From the NCBI GenBank assembly GCA_028289285.1, contig JANQRF010000004.1, positions 1 to 64,000 on the forward strand: a stretch of DNA of 64,000 bases. Reading direction: 5' to 3'. Within the stretch, counting starts at the first letter, position 1. Each line of letters starts with the position of its first letter. Below, piece by piece: positions 35,382 through 44,662 of the stretch. Position numbers and translations under genes: made by a program. This DNA is from Alphaproteobacteria bacterium (GTDB lineage: Bacteria > Pseudomonadota > Alphaproteobacteria > Micavibrionales > Micavibrionaceae). The notes beneath the pieces were generated by a model that made no database searches, was not told where the DNA came from, and saw nothing but the letters and a program-made list of their open reading frames with translations.

Positions 35382-37244
35382 TTAATCCAGTTCAAAGGCG
35401 TCTTTATAATCCTGCGCCAGCGCCTGGTCCTGCTCTTCTTTATAGAGCACGCAGTTTCCAACCACGAGCATATCCAGCTCTGTGCCCATAAAACAGCGGA
35501 ACGCATCTTCAGGCGTGCAGACAATCGGCTCCCCGCGCACATTAAAGGACGTATTCACAATCACCGGGCACCCGGTTAAATCTTTGAACCTGGAAATCAG
35601 CGCGTAATATTTCGGGTTCGTATCTTTATGCACGGTTTGCACGCGCGCTGAATAATCAACATGTGTTACGGCCGGAATCTCCGAACGCGGGATATTCAGT
35701 TTTTCAATCCCGAATAATTTTTCCTGTTCTGCCGTCATCGGCGTAACTTTATTGTCATTCACCGGCGCGACCAAAAGCATATACGGGCTATCGGTATTGA
35801 GATCGAACCAGCCATCCACATCTTCACGCAGCACGGATGGCGCAAAGGGGCGGAACGATTCGCGATACTTAACCTTTAGATTTAATGTTTTTTGCATCGA
35901 CGGTGAACGTGCATCTCCAATAATCGACCGGCCGCCCAGCGCGCGTGGACCAAATTCCATCCGCCCCTGAAACCAGCCGATCGCTTTTTCATCCGCCAGT
36001 GCCTTCGCGGTAATTTCCACCACCTCATCATCATTGGCGTGGCGTTTAAATTTTGCGCCCGCCGCTTCAAGGCGTTTTTCAATTTCACTATCATCGTAAA
36101 CAGGCCCGAGATAAGAGCCTTTCATCGCATCGTTTTGATTAGTTTTCTTGCGCTCGCCGTTTAAATGCAGGTAATAGGCCGCCAGAGCTGCGCCCAGCGA
36201 TCCGCCTGCATCCCCGGCAGCAGGCTGCACCCAGATATTTTTGAAATAATTTTTCTTCAGGATTTTCCCGTTCGCGACACAGTTCAAAGCCACCCCGCCA
36301 GCCAGACACAAATTTTCAATGTCTTTATATTCTTCAGACAGGCTGCGCACCATTTTTTCCATCACCTCTTCGGTCACGGCCTGCACGGAGGCCGCAAGGT
36401 CCATTTCGCGCTGGGTGATGCGATCCTCACCGACGCGCGGCGGCCCGCCAAAGACCGCGTCGAATTTTTTCGTGGTCATGGTCAGACCCGTGGCAAAATC
36501 GAAATAGTCCATATTGAGGCGGAACGAGCCATCCTCTTTCACATCAATCAGATGTTCTAAAATCAGATCTTTATATTTCGGCTCTCCATAGGGGGCAAGA
36601 CCCATCACTTTATATTCGCCTGAATTCACCTTAAAACCTGTGTAATAAGTAAAGGCCGAATAGAGCAGACCCAATGAATGCGGAAACTGAATTTCTTTTT
36701 CAATGTTCAGCTCATTGCCTTTGCCGATACACACAGAGGCGGACGCCCATTCGCCGACCCCGTCCATCGTCAGCACAACGGCTTCATCAAAAGGCGAGGG
36801 GAAAAATGCACTCGCCGCATGACTTTGGTGATGTTCGGCAAAAAGCAATTTACCTTTCATAGATTTTTTAAGCTCTTTAGATGGTTTTTCTTCCACCATC
36901 TCTGCCAGGAAATCTGTGAGCAGGGATTTTTGAAAAAGCTTTTCTTTGAGCCACAGCGGCATGGCTTTTCTGAAGGAGGTAAAGCCTCGCGGTGCAAAGG
37001 CCAGATAAGTTTCAAGAAGCCGTTCAAACTTCACCAGCGGCTTTTCAAAAAAGACGACATGATCGACCTCTTCCAAAGACACGCCTGCCTGTTTCAAACA
37101 AAACGCAATCGCTTCCTTTGGAAAATTGGAATCATGTTTAATGCGTGTAAAGCGCTCTTCCTGCGCAGCCGCCACAATATCTCCATCGCGGATCAAAGCC
37201 GCAGCGGAATCGTGATAAAACGCAGATATGCCAAGAATAATCAT
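35382..37244 (-). CDS. Carbamoyltransferase (NodU/CmcH/SxtI family)
   Basis: 620 residues. The N-terminal Kae1-like ASKHA domain begins MIILGISAFYHDSAAALI, with the metal-binding HQSHAASAFFPSPF and the VVLTMDGVGEWAS strand. The C-terminal YrdC-like-fold carbamoyl domain has GPRALGGRSIIGDARSP and KYRESFRPFAPSV. The family uses carbamoyl phosphate and ATP to O-carbamoylate sugars or natural products through a carbamoyl-adenylate. The acceptor is unknown. It lies between the SGNH gene and the DUF5989 gene. Confidence 0.95.
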   Translation of the reverse strand: MIILGISAFYHDSAAALIRDGDIVAAAQEERFTRIKHDSNFPKEAIAFCLKQAGVSLEEVDHVVFFEKPLVKFERLLETYLAFAPRGFTSFRKAMPLWLKEKLFQKSLLTDFLAEMVEEKPSKELKKSMKGKLLFAEHHQSHAASAFFPSPFDEAVVLTMDGVGEWASASVCIGKGNELNIEKEIQFPHSLGLLYSAFTYYTGFKVNSGEYKVMGLAPYGEPKYKDLILEHLIDVKEDGSFRLNMDYFDFATGLTMTTKKFDAVFGGPPRVGEDRITQREMDLAASVQAVTEEVMEKMVRSLSEEYKDIENLCLAGGVALNCVANGKILKKNYFKNIWVQPAAGDAGGSLGAALAAYYLHLNGERKKTNQNDAMKGSYLGPVYDDSEIEKRLEAAGAKFKRHANDDEVVEITAKALADEKAIGWFQGRMEFGPRALGGRSIIGDARSPSMQKTLNLKVKYRESFRPFAPSVLREDVDGWFDLNTDSPYMLLVAPVNDNKVTPMTAEQEKLFGIEKLNIPRSEIPAVTHVDYSARVQTVHKDTNPKYYALISRFKDLTGCPVIVNTSFNVRGEPIVCTPEDAFRCFMGTELDMLVVGNCVLYKEEQDQALAQDYKDAFELD

Positions 37245-37247
37245 CGA

Positions 37248-37397
37248 TTAGAAAACAGTATAAATAAACGGTGCAACGGCAGAGCCTTTGGACAGGACGA
37301 TCAGACCGCCAAACATCACCATGATCACCAAAATCGGCAGCAGCCAGAATTTCTTACGCACCTTTAAAAACATCCAGAGCTCTTTTAAAAAATCCAT
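37248..37397 (-). CDS. DUF5989 small membrane protein (SxtK-like)
   Basis: 49 residues from the ATG at 37397, too short for most gene finders. One hydrophobic helix (FWLLPILVIMVMFGGLIVLS) follows a charged start (DFLKELWMFLKVRKK). The pattern W-x-F-L-x-x-R-K-K-x-W-L-x-P and the end KGSAVAPFIYT(V/L)F are hallmarks of DUF5989. The family is found almost always next to SxtI-type carbamoyltransferases. It starts 3 bases before the carbamoyltransferase gene. Confidence 0.88.
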   Translation of the reverse strand: MDFLKELWMFLKVRKKFWLLPILVIMVMFGGLIVLSKGSAVAPFIYTVF

Positions 37398-37419
37398 TTT
37401 TCTTTCCTTCTTCCTTTTT

Positions 37420-37489
37420 GTCATCCTGAGCACAGCGAAGGATCTCATTTGCAGCAAGGAGATTCTTCGGGCTGCGCCCTCAGAATGAC
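37420..37489. repeat. Palindromic intergenic repeat, GTCAT/ATGAC family, copy 2
   Basis: Starts GTCATCCTGAG and ends CCTCAGAATGAC. CCTGAG at the left end pairs with CTCAG at the right, and CGAAGGATCT in the left half matches AGATTCTTCG in the right half. It separates the DUF5989 gene from the SxtJ-like gene inside what is otherwise a tight operon. Confidence 0.75.
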
Positions 37490-37496
37490 AGTGTAC

Positions 37497-37937
37497 CTAA
37501 AACTGGTATTTCATCGGATCGGGCAGGTCCGTCTCTTTTTTCTCCACCCAGTAACTTTTTGCATCTTTATCAAATTTCCGGTGCATCGGATCATATCTGA
37601 CAATTTTCATGATAATCCCGCCCGGAATGAAACAGATCGCATACATCAAAAACATAATCACCGGATTGACGATATGAAACAAAATCATCGCCAGCTTCAT
37701 CCAGGCTTTGTTTAAGGGTGTCAGCCAGGCCGGTTTCACCGCAGCGCCGCCGACCAAAACCGCGCACAGCCCGAAAAAGATCATCGAGATTATGCTGATA
37801 TGGCCGACAATCAGCCATTTAATCAAACCGATCGCGCCGAAAATCCCGCCAACCGTAAAGCCGAAATTCTTGTTTGACGGGCCTTTAATCTCGTCATGCT
37901 CTTTAAAGCTTTCGTGAAAATTCTGTTTTTTGGCCAT
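37497..37937 (-). CDS. SxtJ-family membrane protein
   Basis: 146 residues with an N-terminal charged part (FHESFKEHDEIKGPSNKNFGF) and three to four hydrophobic helices (VGGIFGAIGLIKWLIVG, ISIISMIFFGLCAVLVGG, IVNPVIMFLMYAICFIPGGIIMK). The S-x-K-x-F-G start, the PLNKAW motif and the W-V-x-K end match the SxtJ family, which accompanies carbamoyltransferases. Its function is unknown. It is the first gene of the carbamoyltransferase unit. Confidence 0.85.
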   Translation of the reverse strand: MAKKQNFHESFKEHDEIKGPSNKNFGFTVGGIFGAIGLIKWLIVGHISIISMIFFGLCAVLVGGAAVKPAWLTPLNKAWMKLAMILFHIVNPVIMFLMYAICFIPGGIIMKIVRYDPMHRKFDKDAKSYWVEKKETDLPDPMKYQF

Positions 37938-37990
37938 GCGCCTTAAAGCCCCTTTTCATTATGCCGCCTTTAAATAGCGGAAAACCGGGC

Positions 37991-40648
37991 TTAATACAAC
38001 CCGCCAGTGCCGGTTAAAGACGGGTCGGTTTGCGGCGGTGGCGGCGGATTTTGCGGGATTCCAAGCCGCGGACGGCGGTCCTGATAAATAGGGACATTTT
38101 CTTCGCCGGCCGCAGGCGCTGTGCGCTGCCCGCTAAAGGAGGTAAACGGATCATATACATCCACTCCGCCCGAAGAATAGACAGGCTCAGCCTGTTCATA
38201 AGACTCATAGCTTTGAGCCGCATAATCGCCGTACCCAAACTGCCCGTAGCCGTAAGGATCTTCCCCGTACGGATCAATCATCTCCCCGCCGGCAATCACG
38301 CCCGTATCCAGAACATAATCATCGATATTGGGCTCCGTCCCCGGGACGAACGCTTCCCAGATAATATTGGCATCACCCGGCATCGCCGTGCGCCCTGTTT
38401 TCGCATTTACCCGGATGAGTTTCACCCCCGGCGGAATTCGAAACGGCATCGGCGAGACATCTTTGAGCGCATCTTTCATAAAGCTTTTAAAAATCGGCGC
38501 CGCGGCAGACGATCCGGTTTCGCGTTTACCAAGAGATTTCGGATCATCAAACCCGACAAACACCCCGACCACAAGATCAGGCGAAAACCCGATAAACCAG
38601 GCATCTTTAGACTCATTTGTCGTCCCCGTCTTTCCGCCCAGAGGTAATCCCAGTTCTTTGAGCCTGCGCGCCGTGCCGCGTTCCACAACGCCCTCAAGAA
38701 TGGACACAATTTGATAGGCCGTGCGCGGATCGGCAATCTGTTCACGCTCATCAGGCACATCCGGGACATTCTGCCCGTCCCAGCGGATCAGGTCTCCGCA
38801 ATTCGGACAAGGCCGCGCATCATGCGCAAAAACGGTTTTGCCCCAACGATCTTGCACCCGGTCGATAAAGGTCGGATCAATTTGTTTGCCGCCATTGACC
38901 AGCATGCCATAGGCAGCCGTCAGGCGCAGCAACGTGGTTTCGCCAGCCCCCAGCGCGTAAGAGAGAAATGGTTTCATATTTTCAGCAATGCCGAACTTGT
39001 CTGCATAGCCTATGACTTTTTCCATCCCGACATGATCGGCAAGCCGCACCGTCATCAGGTTCCTGGATTTTTCAACGCCAACCCGAATCGGCGTCGGTCC
39101 GTAAAATTCCCCTGAATAATTTTTCGGCCGCCAGAAATCACCCGGCGCCTGTTCAATCACGAACGGCGCATCCAGCACACGCGTGGCCGGTGTAAAGCCT
39201 TCATCCAGCGCGGCCAGATAAACGAATGGCTTAAACGCGGACCCCGGCTGACGCTTGGCCTGCGTTGCCCGGTTAAAGCTTGAAACACCTGCGCGCCAAC
39301 CGCCCTGCATCGCCAGCACGCGCCCCGTATGCGGGTCGAGCGCAATCAGCGCGCCCTGCACCGCCGGGATTTGCCGCAAGACATAGTCTTTATCGACTCT
39401 CTCAACGGCAACGACATCGCCTTTATCCAGAACCTGTCCGACGGCGGCAATTTCAGGCCCAAGCGCATAACACTCATCCAGACATTTGCGCGCCCATGTA
39501 ACGCCGGATAAAGGCATGTCGGCCTGCATCTTATCTTCAAACCCGATCACGGCTTTTTCATTTTCAACCTTTAAAACCACAGCCATCTGCCAGCCGCTGA
39601 TAAGACCGTCCGGCGTTTCCAAGTCTGCAAGCTGGTCCGCCCAGCCATCGAAGTTTTCCAGTTTCGCGATCGGTCCACGCCAGCCATGGCGGCGGTCATA
39701 GGCCATCAACCCTTCGCGCAAGGTCTGCGTTGCAATCTCCTGCAGGCGCGGATCAACCGATGTCCGCACGGCCAAGCCTCCCTGATACAGGCTTGGATCG
39801 CCGTATTTTTTGACAATCTCGCGCCGGACTTCTTCAGCAAAATAGCGCGCGGTCACCGTATCTTCGCGGCCCGTATGCATGCGCAAAGGTTTCGCGCGCG
39901 CAATCTCCGCCTGCCCCTCGGTGATATGCCCGTCTTCTTCCATGCGCCCGATCACCCAGTTCCGGCGGGCAAGCGCCGCGTCATGATCGCGCACCGGGTG
40001 GTAATTATTCGGCGCTTTGGGAAGCGCCGCCAGGTAAGCCGCCTCTTCAATGGATAAATCTTCCAGCGATTTGCCGAAATAGGTAAGCGCCGCAGCCGCA
40101 ACGCCATAGGCCCGCTGGCCCAGATAAATTTCATTCATATAAAGCTCGAGAAGCTGATCTTTGGTCAGCGCTTTTTCCATCCGAAAAGCTAAAATCGCTT
40201 CCTTAATCTTGCGCTCATAGGAGACTTCATTGGTCAGCAAAAAGTTTTTCGCCACCTGCTGCGTAATTGTCGAGGCGCCGACCAGCCTGCGCCCGCTGCC
40301 CCGGTTGCGGATATTGACCACCACCGCGCGGGCAACCGCCATAAAATCGACCCCCGGATGCGTATAGAAATTTTTATCTTCAGCAGAGAGAAACGCGTAT
40401 TTCACATGATCCGGGATAATCTCGATCGGGATAAAAATTCGCCGTTCCTGCGCATATTCGGCCAGAAGCCGCCCGTCCCCGGCATAAATCCGGGAGACAA
40501 TCGGCGGTTCATATTCTTTCAGCTGGGAGTAATCAGGCAGGCCCTGACTATAATGATTGATCATATAGCCGACAAAGGCAACGCCCCCGATCCCGGCGAC
40601 AAAGCCGATCGATACCAGCGCCAATATGCTCATCCATAGCCACCGCAT
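37991..40648 (-). CDS. mrcA: Penicillin-binding protein 1A (bifunctional)
   Basis: 885 residues. An N-terminal membrane helix (MSILALVSIGFVAGIGGVAF) is followed by the GT51 glycosyltransferase (SAEDKNFYTHPG with the catalytic Glu, GASTITQQVAKNF, YMNEIYLGQRAYGV) and then the transpeptidase: S-x-x-K in QPGSAFKPF, SxN as KSRN, and KTGTTN. A CPNCGD motif before the transpeptidase C-terminal part could bind zinc. The C-terminal tail is rich in Tyr, Gly, Pro and Gln and probably disordered. The protein polymerises and cross-links peptidoglycan. Confidence 0.95.
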   Translation of the reverse strand: MRWLWMSILALVSIGFVAGIGGVAFVGYMINHYSQGLPDYSQLKEYEPPIVSRIYAGDGRLLAEYAQERRIFIPIEIIPDHVKYAFLSAEDKNFYTHPGVDFMAVARAVVVNIRNRGSGRRLVGASTITQQVAKNFLLTNEVSYERKIKEAILAFRMEKALTKDQLLELYMNEIYLGQRAYGVAAAALTYFGKSLEDLSIEEAAYLAALPKAPNNYHPVRDHDAALARRNWVIGRMEEDGHITEGQAEIARAKPLRMHTGREDTVTARYFAEEVRREIVKKYGDPSLYQGGLAVRTSVDPRLQEIATQTLREGLMAYDRRHGWRGPIAKLENFDGWADQLADLETPDGLISGWQMAVVLKVENEKAVIGFEDKMQADMPLSGVTWARKCLDECYALGPEIAAVGQVLDKGDVVAVERVDKDYVLRQIPAVQGALIALDPHTGRVLAMQGGWRAGVSSFNRATQAKRQPGSAFKPFVYLAALDEGFTPATRVLDAPFVIEQAPGDFWRPKNYSGEFYGPTPIRVGVEKSRNLMTVRLADHVGMEKVIGYADKFGIAENMKPFLSYALGAGETTLLRLTAAYGMLVNGGKQIDPTFIDRVQDRWGKTVFAHDARPCPNCGDLIRWDGQNVPDVPDEREQIADPRTAYQIVSILEGVVERGTARRLKELGLPLGGKTGTTNESKDAWFIGFSPDLVVGVFVGFDDPKSLGKRETGSSAAAPIFKSFMKDALKDVSPMPFRIPPGVKLIRVNAKTGRTAMPGDANIIWEAFVPGTEPNIDDYVLDTGVIAGGEMIDPYGEDPYGYGQFGYGDYAAQSYESYEQAEPVYSSGGVDVYDPFTSFSGQRTAPAAGEENVPIYQDRRPRLGIPQNPPPPPQTDPSLTGTGGLY

Positions 40649-40694
40649 GACGCGTCTTTATAGCGAACCTTTCCGGCAATTTGAAGGCAGGAGT

Positions 40695-41492
40695 TTACGC
40701 CGCTTTAAAAGCTGCATTCTTGGTGATCGGTCCGTCAGCACGGCCATGAATAAACTGATCAACAAACGGGTTGCCTGAATTATCGAGCGCATGGACGGAG
40801 CCATGCCAGATAATTTTGCCTTCGTAAATCATCGCCACATGATCAGCAATTTTTCGGGCCGAGGCCATATCATGTGTAATGGTGAGCGCCGTTGCGCCGA
40901 GATCCTTCACAGAATCGACAATTAAGTCATTGATCACATCGGCCATAATCGGGTCGAGACCCGTGGTCGGCTCATCAAAGAAAATAACCTCCGGCGTGGT
41001 GGCAATCGCGCGGGCCAGACCGACACGTTTTTGCATCCCGCCGGAAAGCTCTGCCGGATGCAAATCCCCAACTTGCGGGGCCAGTCCGACACGGCTCAGT
41101 TTTTCAAGTGCAATATCATGTGCATCTTTACGGTTCATCTTCTTGGCGTGAATAAGACCGAACGCCACATTCTCCCACACAGGCAGCGAGTCAAACAACG
41201 CTGCGCCCTGAAACAGCATGCCAAAGCGGTTCATCATTTTATGATGCTCTTGTGAATCCATTTTGGATGTTTCTTTCCCGTCCACTTTAATGGATCCGCT
41301 TGTCGCTTTAAGGATTCCAAGCACGCATTTAAGTGTCACGGATTTACCGGACCCGGAGCCGCCGATAATCACCAAAGATTGGCCTTTGCCAACTTTTAGA
41401 TCAACGCCGTCTAAAACCACTTTTGGACCGAACGCTTTTTTGACATTCGTCATTTCGATCATGCAAGGAGGCTCAATGGTTGATCCGCTCAT
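40695..41492 (-). CDS. mlaF: Phospholipid transport ATP-binding protein MlaF
   Basis: 265 residues. Walker A GGSGSGKSVTLK, ABC signature LSGGMQKRVGLARA, Walker B EVIFFDEPTTGLDP and H-loop ITHDMA are all present. The GLDPIMADVINDLI region and the MQKRVGLARAIATTP block fit the MlaF/MkL family. It powers the MlaFEDB complex in the inner membrane. It overlaps mlaE by 4 bases; mlaD is at 3442. Confidence 0.95.
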   Translation of the reverse strand: MSGSTIEPPCMIEMTNVKKAFGPKVVLDGVDLKVGKGQSLVIIGGSGSGKSVTLKCVLGILKATSGSIKVDGKETSKMDSQEHHKMMNRFGMLFQGAALFDSLPVWENVAFGLIHAKKMNRKDAHDIALEKLSRVGLAPQVGDLHPAELSGGMQKRVGLARAIATTPEVIFFDEPTTGLDPIMADVINDLIVDSVKDLGATALTITHDMASARKIADHVAMIYEGKIIWHGSVHALDNSGNPFVDQFIHGRADGPITKNAAFKAA

Positions 41493-42307
41493 GAGAAAAA
41501 GACTTTCGTCAAAATGAAGTTACTCATCAGGATCAGGATCGAGGCAGAGACCACCGCATAGGTTGTTGCTGCGCCAACGCCTTGCGCGCCGCGCCCCGAG
41601 TTAAAGCCGTGGTAACAGCCCATCAGCGTGACGATGAACCCGAAGGCCGCCGCCTTCCACAGGCCCGAGACCACATCCATATATTCTAAAATATCCCAGG
41701 TCTGGGTCAAGTAGCTTCCGGGCGAAAAGCCAAGCGTATAGATACTGACGATATAGCCGCCGAAGACACCGATAATATCCCCGATCAGAACCAAAATCGG
41801 GAGCATCAATGTGCCTGCCAGAACTCTTGGAACGATCAGATATTTAAACGGGTTCACAGATAAAGTCGTCAGCGCATCAATTTGTTCGGTGACGCGCATC
41901 GTGCCGATCTCAGCTGCAATGGCTGCGCCGACCCGGCCAGCGACCATTAGCCCGGCCAGCACAGGTGCCAGCTCGCGTGTGACAGAGAGCACCACAACGG
42001 CCGCCACAGCGCTTTCGGCATTAAAGCGCGTAAAGCCCGTATAGCTTTGAAGCGCCAGCACCATCCCTGTAAACAAAGCGGTTAAACCGACCACAGGCAG
42101 GGAGTAATAACCGATATCCAGGCATTGGCGCAGGAACAGCCGCGGATACCAGGGCGGGCGTACCACATGGCCCAGAGCCTTGCCGGTAAAACCGGCCACC
42201 CGCCCGACCACGGCAAAAAACCCCATCACCGTACGGCCTGTAGTTTCACAGATATCCATCGCCGCATTTGGCAAATGTTTCAAAGATGTCAAAACCTTAT
42301 CCGTCAT
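41489..42307 (-). CDS. mlaE: Phospholipid transport permease MlaE
   Basis: 272 residues. Five to six membrane helices; the conserved permease core is PVVGLTALFTGMVLALQSYTGF, VLSVTRELAPVLAGLMVAGRVGAAIAAEIG and MRVTEQIDAL, the hallmark of MlaE/YrbE proteins. It forms the membrane part of the MlaFEDB lipid transporter. The start at 42307 follows alr after 53 bases and is on the same strand, and mlaF overlaps its end. Confidence 0.95.
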   Translation of the reverse strand: MTDKVLTSLKHLPNAAMDICETTGRTVMGFFAVVGRVAGFTGKALGHVVRPPWYPRLFLRQCLDIGYYSLPVVGLTALFTGMVLALQSYTGFTRFNAESAVAAVVVLSVTRELAPVLAGLMVAGRVGAAIAAEIGTMRVTEQIDALTTLSVNPFKYLIVPRVLAGTLMLPILVLIGDIIGVFGGYIVSIYTLGFSPGSYLTQTWDILEYMDVVSGLWKAAAFGFIVTLMGCYHGFNSGRGAQGVGAATTYAVVSASILILMSNFILTKVFFS

Positions 42308-42360
42308 GATCTTTTCTTGTAACCTGTTTGCAGCGCGCTGAAAAGGGTGAAAGCAGGCTT

Positions 42361-43437
42361 TTAGACATACGAGCGGCGGTAACGCGTCCCAAGGGCCGTC
42401 AGCACCTCATACCCGATTGTCCCTGCAGCTTCGGCCAGATCATCGACGCTTTGATGAGCCCCCAGAATTTCTATCATATCGCCCGGCTGCGGTTTTTCTT
42501 GCAAAGAACCAATATCGATACTCGTTAAATCCATTGAAATCCGCCCTAATACCGGGCAGGCCTGCCCTTTAAAAAAGACGTTCGCCCGCCCCGATCCGGA
42601 CCGCAGGAAACCGTCCGCATAGCCAAGCGCCAGCGTTGCCGTTTGCGTATCCTTATCAAATCTATGGCCTGCGCCGTAGCCGATTGTTTCTCCCTTTTTG
42701 ACGTCCCGTATTTGCAGCACGGGCACATCCAGACGCACGACCGGACGCACAGGATTGTCTGTTTCAGGTGTCGGGTTGCCGCCATAGAGCGCATAGCCGG
42801 GCCGAACGAGATCATAGTGATAGTCTTGCGCGCGGAACAGGCCGGGAGAGTTTGCCAGTGATTTCCGTGCTCCCGGAAATACTGCAGCAATTTTTGCAAA
42901 TCGTTCATTTTGATGCGCCGTAAGCGGATGATCTTTTTCATCCGCGCAGGCAAAATGGCTCATAACGATCTGCACATCCAGACCTTCAAGATGTGTTTTA
43001 TCTTCCAGAATCTTTTGCGTTTCCTGCGCGCCGAACCCAAGCCGGTTCATGCCCGTATCAAAATGCAATATCGCCGGCAGGCTTTGATTTTTTTGCTGCG
43101 CCAGAGTTTGCCAGCGCTGTGTCATCTCTAATGAATTTAAAACAGGTATAATGTCCTGCTGCAAAAAGTCCTGCGCATATCCCGGCCACAGCCCGCCGAG
43201 CACGGCGATCTGTGCCTCATCCTCCAGCGCACGCAGGGCGAATGCCTCTTCGGGCGTGGCAACAAAAAACTCTGTGCAGCCTTCCTGCCAGAGCGCTTTA
43301 AAAACCTGCTCCGCGCCAAGCCCGTACGCATCGGCCTTCACCACACCGGCCACCGCCACATCCGGCCCGGCCAAGGCACGAAACTGCCTGTAATTGGCCG
43401 CTAACGCCTTCAAATCTATGGTCAAAACCCCGGACAT
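42361..43437 (-). CDS. alr: Alanine racemase
   Basis: 358 residues. The PLP lysine is in VVKADAYGLGA (about residue 34), and the second catalytic residue, a tyrosine, is in the GYGAGHRF segment at the domain boundary (VKKGETIGYGAG). RVPVLG-type and GRISMDLTSIDIG motifs mark the C-terminal beta-barrel. It makes D-alanine for peptidoglycan. It is read toward mlaE. In many alphaproteobacteria alr follows dnaB; here a two-gene insert on the other strand separates them. Confidence 0.95.
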   Translation of the reverse strand: MSGVLTIDLKALAANYRQFRALAGPDVAVAGVVKADAYGLGAEQVFKALWQEGCTEFFVATPEEAFALRALEDEAQIAVLGGLWPGYAQDFLQQDIIPVLNSLEMTQRWQTLAQQKNQSLPAILHFDTGMNRLGFGAQETQKILEDKTHLEGLDVQIVMSHFACADEKDHPLTAHQNERFAKIAAVFPGARKSLANSPGLFRAQDYHYDLVRPGYALYGGNPTPETDNPVRPVVRLDVPVLQIRDVKKGETIGYGAGHRFDKDTQTATLALGYADGFLRSGSGRANVFFKGQACPVLGRISMDLTSIDIGSLQEKPQPGDMIEILGAHQSVDDLAEAAGTIGYEVLTALGTRYRRSYV

Positions 43438-43507
43438 TCTTTATGCTTGCATCTTTCTTTTAACTGTTATATTTTACGTAACTTTTTAATTTTAGAAGGT
43501 TGTTACT

Positions 43508-43978
43508 ATGTCAGATTTTATAAGGCGAATACTTTGCCCGATCTTTCACGCCGGAACAACTAATCCGTGGGATGCGCTACATAATACGTTTTTACACAGG
43601 ACTCCGCGCGACCGGAAAATCATTGCTGATTTCCCGCAAGCCCTGGCACAACGCATGTACGGTTCACTGGAAGACAGCTTTGAAGCCTTGAGAGGTCAGT
43701 CCGATCTTCTCGACATATTCAGAGAACCGCTGGAAGAATCTCTCGCGGCGCAACTGCAAGGACTAAAGCAAGAACTAGACCTCGATATGAATAATTCTCG
43801 TACAAATCTGCTAAACAGACTTGGCATAATACGAAATAAATTTCATGAATTGGCTGTCCGGCAATCTGGCGTCATAATAAGCAAGGCACAGGAGAGGCAA
43901 AAGGCAGCTGTTGAAGCAGATAGACAAAGAATGGGTTTAATGCCAACACAGCAAGTAAAAGGTTTAATGCTCGCATAA
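43508..43978 (+). CDS. Hypothetical helical protein, first gene of islet
   Basis: 156 residues, not recognised, no membrane segment. Mostly helical with coiled-coil-like stretches (PLEESLAAQLQGLKQELDLDMN, ISKAQERQKAAVEADRQRM). The N-terminal MSDFIRRILCPIFHAG has a cysteine but no lipobox. Ribosome binding site AGAAGGTTG before the ATG. With the next gene it forms a plus-strand pair of low GC between alr and dnaB, both on the minus strand. Confidence 0.7.
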   Translation: MSDFIRRILCPIFHAGTTNPWDALHNTFLHRTPRDRKIIADFPQALAQRMYGSLEDSFEALRGQSDLLDIFREPLEESLAAQLQGLKQELDLDMNNSRTNLLNRLGIIRNKFHELAVRQSGVIISKAQERQKAAVEADRQRMGLMPTQQVKGLMLA

Positions 43979-44020
43979 ATAAGTACAGATATCCTGTTAA
44001 TTGTTGAGGAAGTTTTTTTT

Positions 44021-44662
44021 ATGAGCGATCTCTCCCCCGGCGCAAGAAGAAGATCTTGGGAAAACTTGTTCTGGCAGGTCGTTGAAGAAAACTGGCCGCC
44101 TTACTTCCGCAGAGAATTGGCAAATTTAGATGATAAGCAAATTGCCTTTTTTGCCTATAAAATCTCTATAGATGCGCTTAACAAACTCAAACGAAGTCCC
44201 CGAAATCCTATAAAGTTTCCTGACTTCTTTAGAGGTTATTTAGCATCCGCTCTCTCACTAGAGATAAAAAGAGAGCGCGCAGCCCTCAACCATCCGCAAA
44301 ACCGGGATACATGGCTAGAGTGTACTGATAAATTGGAAAGATCTTTTGTTCAAACTGCCACAACCCTGGTAATGCATCCGGAAGAAAGCCCGGAAACATG
44401 GGTTGAGGTGATGAAGGGCCTGCAGGAAAGTAATGACCCTGAAAAAATTTCTTTGCGAATGAAATTCGTGGCGTGCGGTGTCAGTATTAATTACGATCCG
44501 CCCCCTGTAAAAACAGAGCAGGGTGTAGATTGGAACTTGGTAGCGGATATGATGGAAAACCACCCGGACGGATTAGTAGAGGCTGGCCTGCCCTCCGAAG
44601 AAGAATCCAGAAAAGCGCTTGCTAGTCTCCATACCTCTGATCAAGGTCCGAGAAACGGGTAA
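44021..44662 (+). CDS. Hypothetical protein, second gene of islet
   Basis: 213 residues, not recognised, soluble. Trp- and Arg-rich start (GARRRSWENLFWQVVEENWPPYFRREL), helical centre and acidic end (PSEEESRKALASLH). The 3' end overlaps the convergent dnaB gene by 41 bases, which suggests the gene entered after dnaB or extended into it. The short spacing to the first islet gene (42 bases) implies co-transcription. Confidence 0.72.
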   Translation: MSDLSPGARRRSWENLFWQVVEENWPPYFRRELANLDDKQIAFFAYKISIDALNKLKRSPRNPIKFPDFFRGYLASALSLEIKRERAALNHPQNRDTWLECTDKLERSFVQTATTLVMHPEESPETWVEVMKGLQESNDPEKISLRMKFVACGVSINYDPPPVKTEQGVDWNLVADMMENHPDGLVEAGLPSEEESRKALASLHTSDQGPRNG

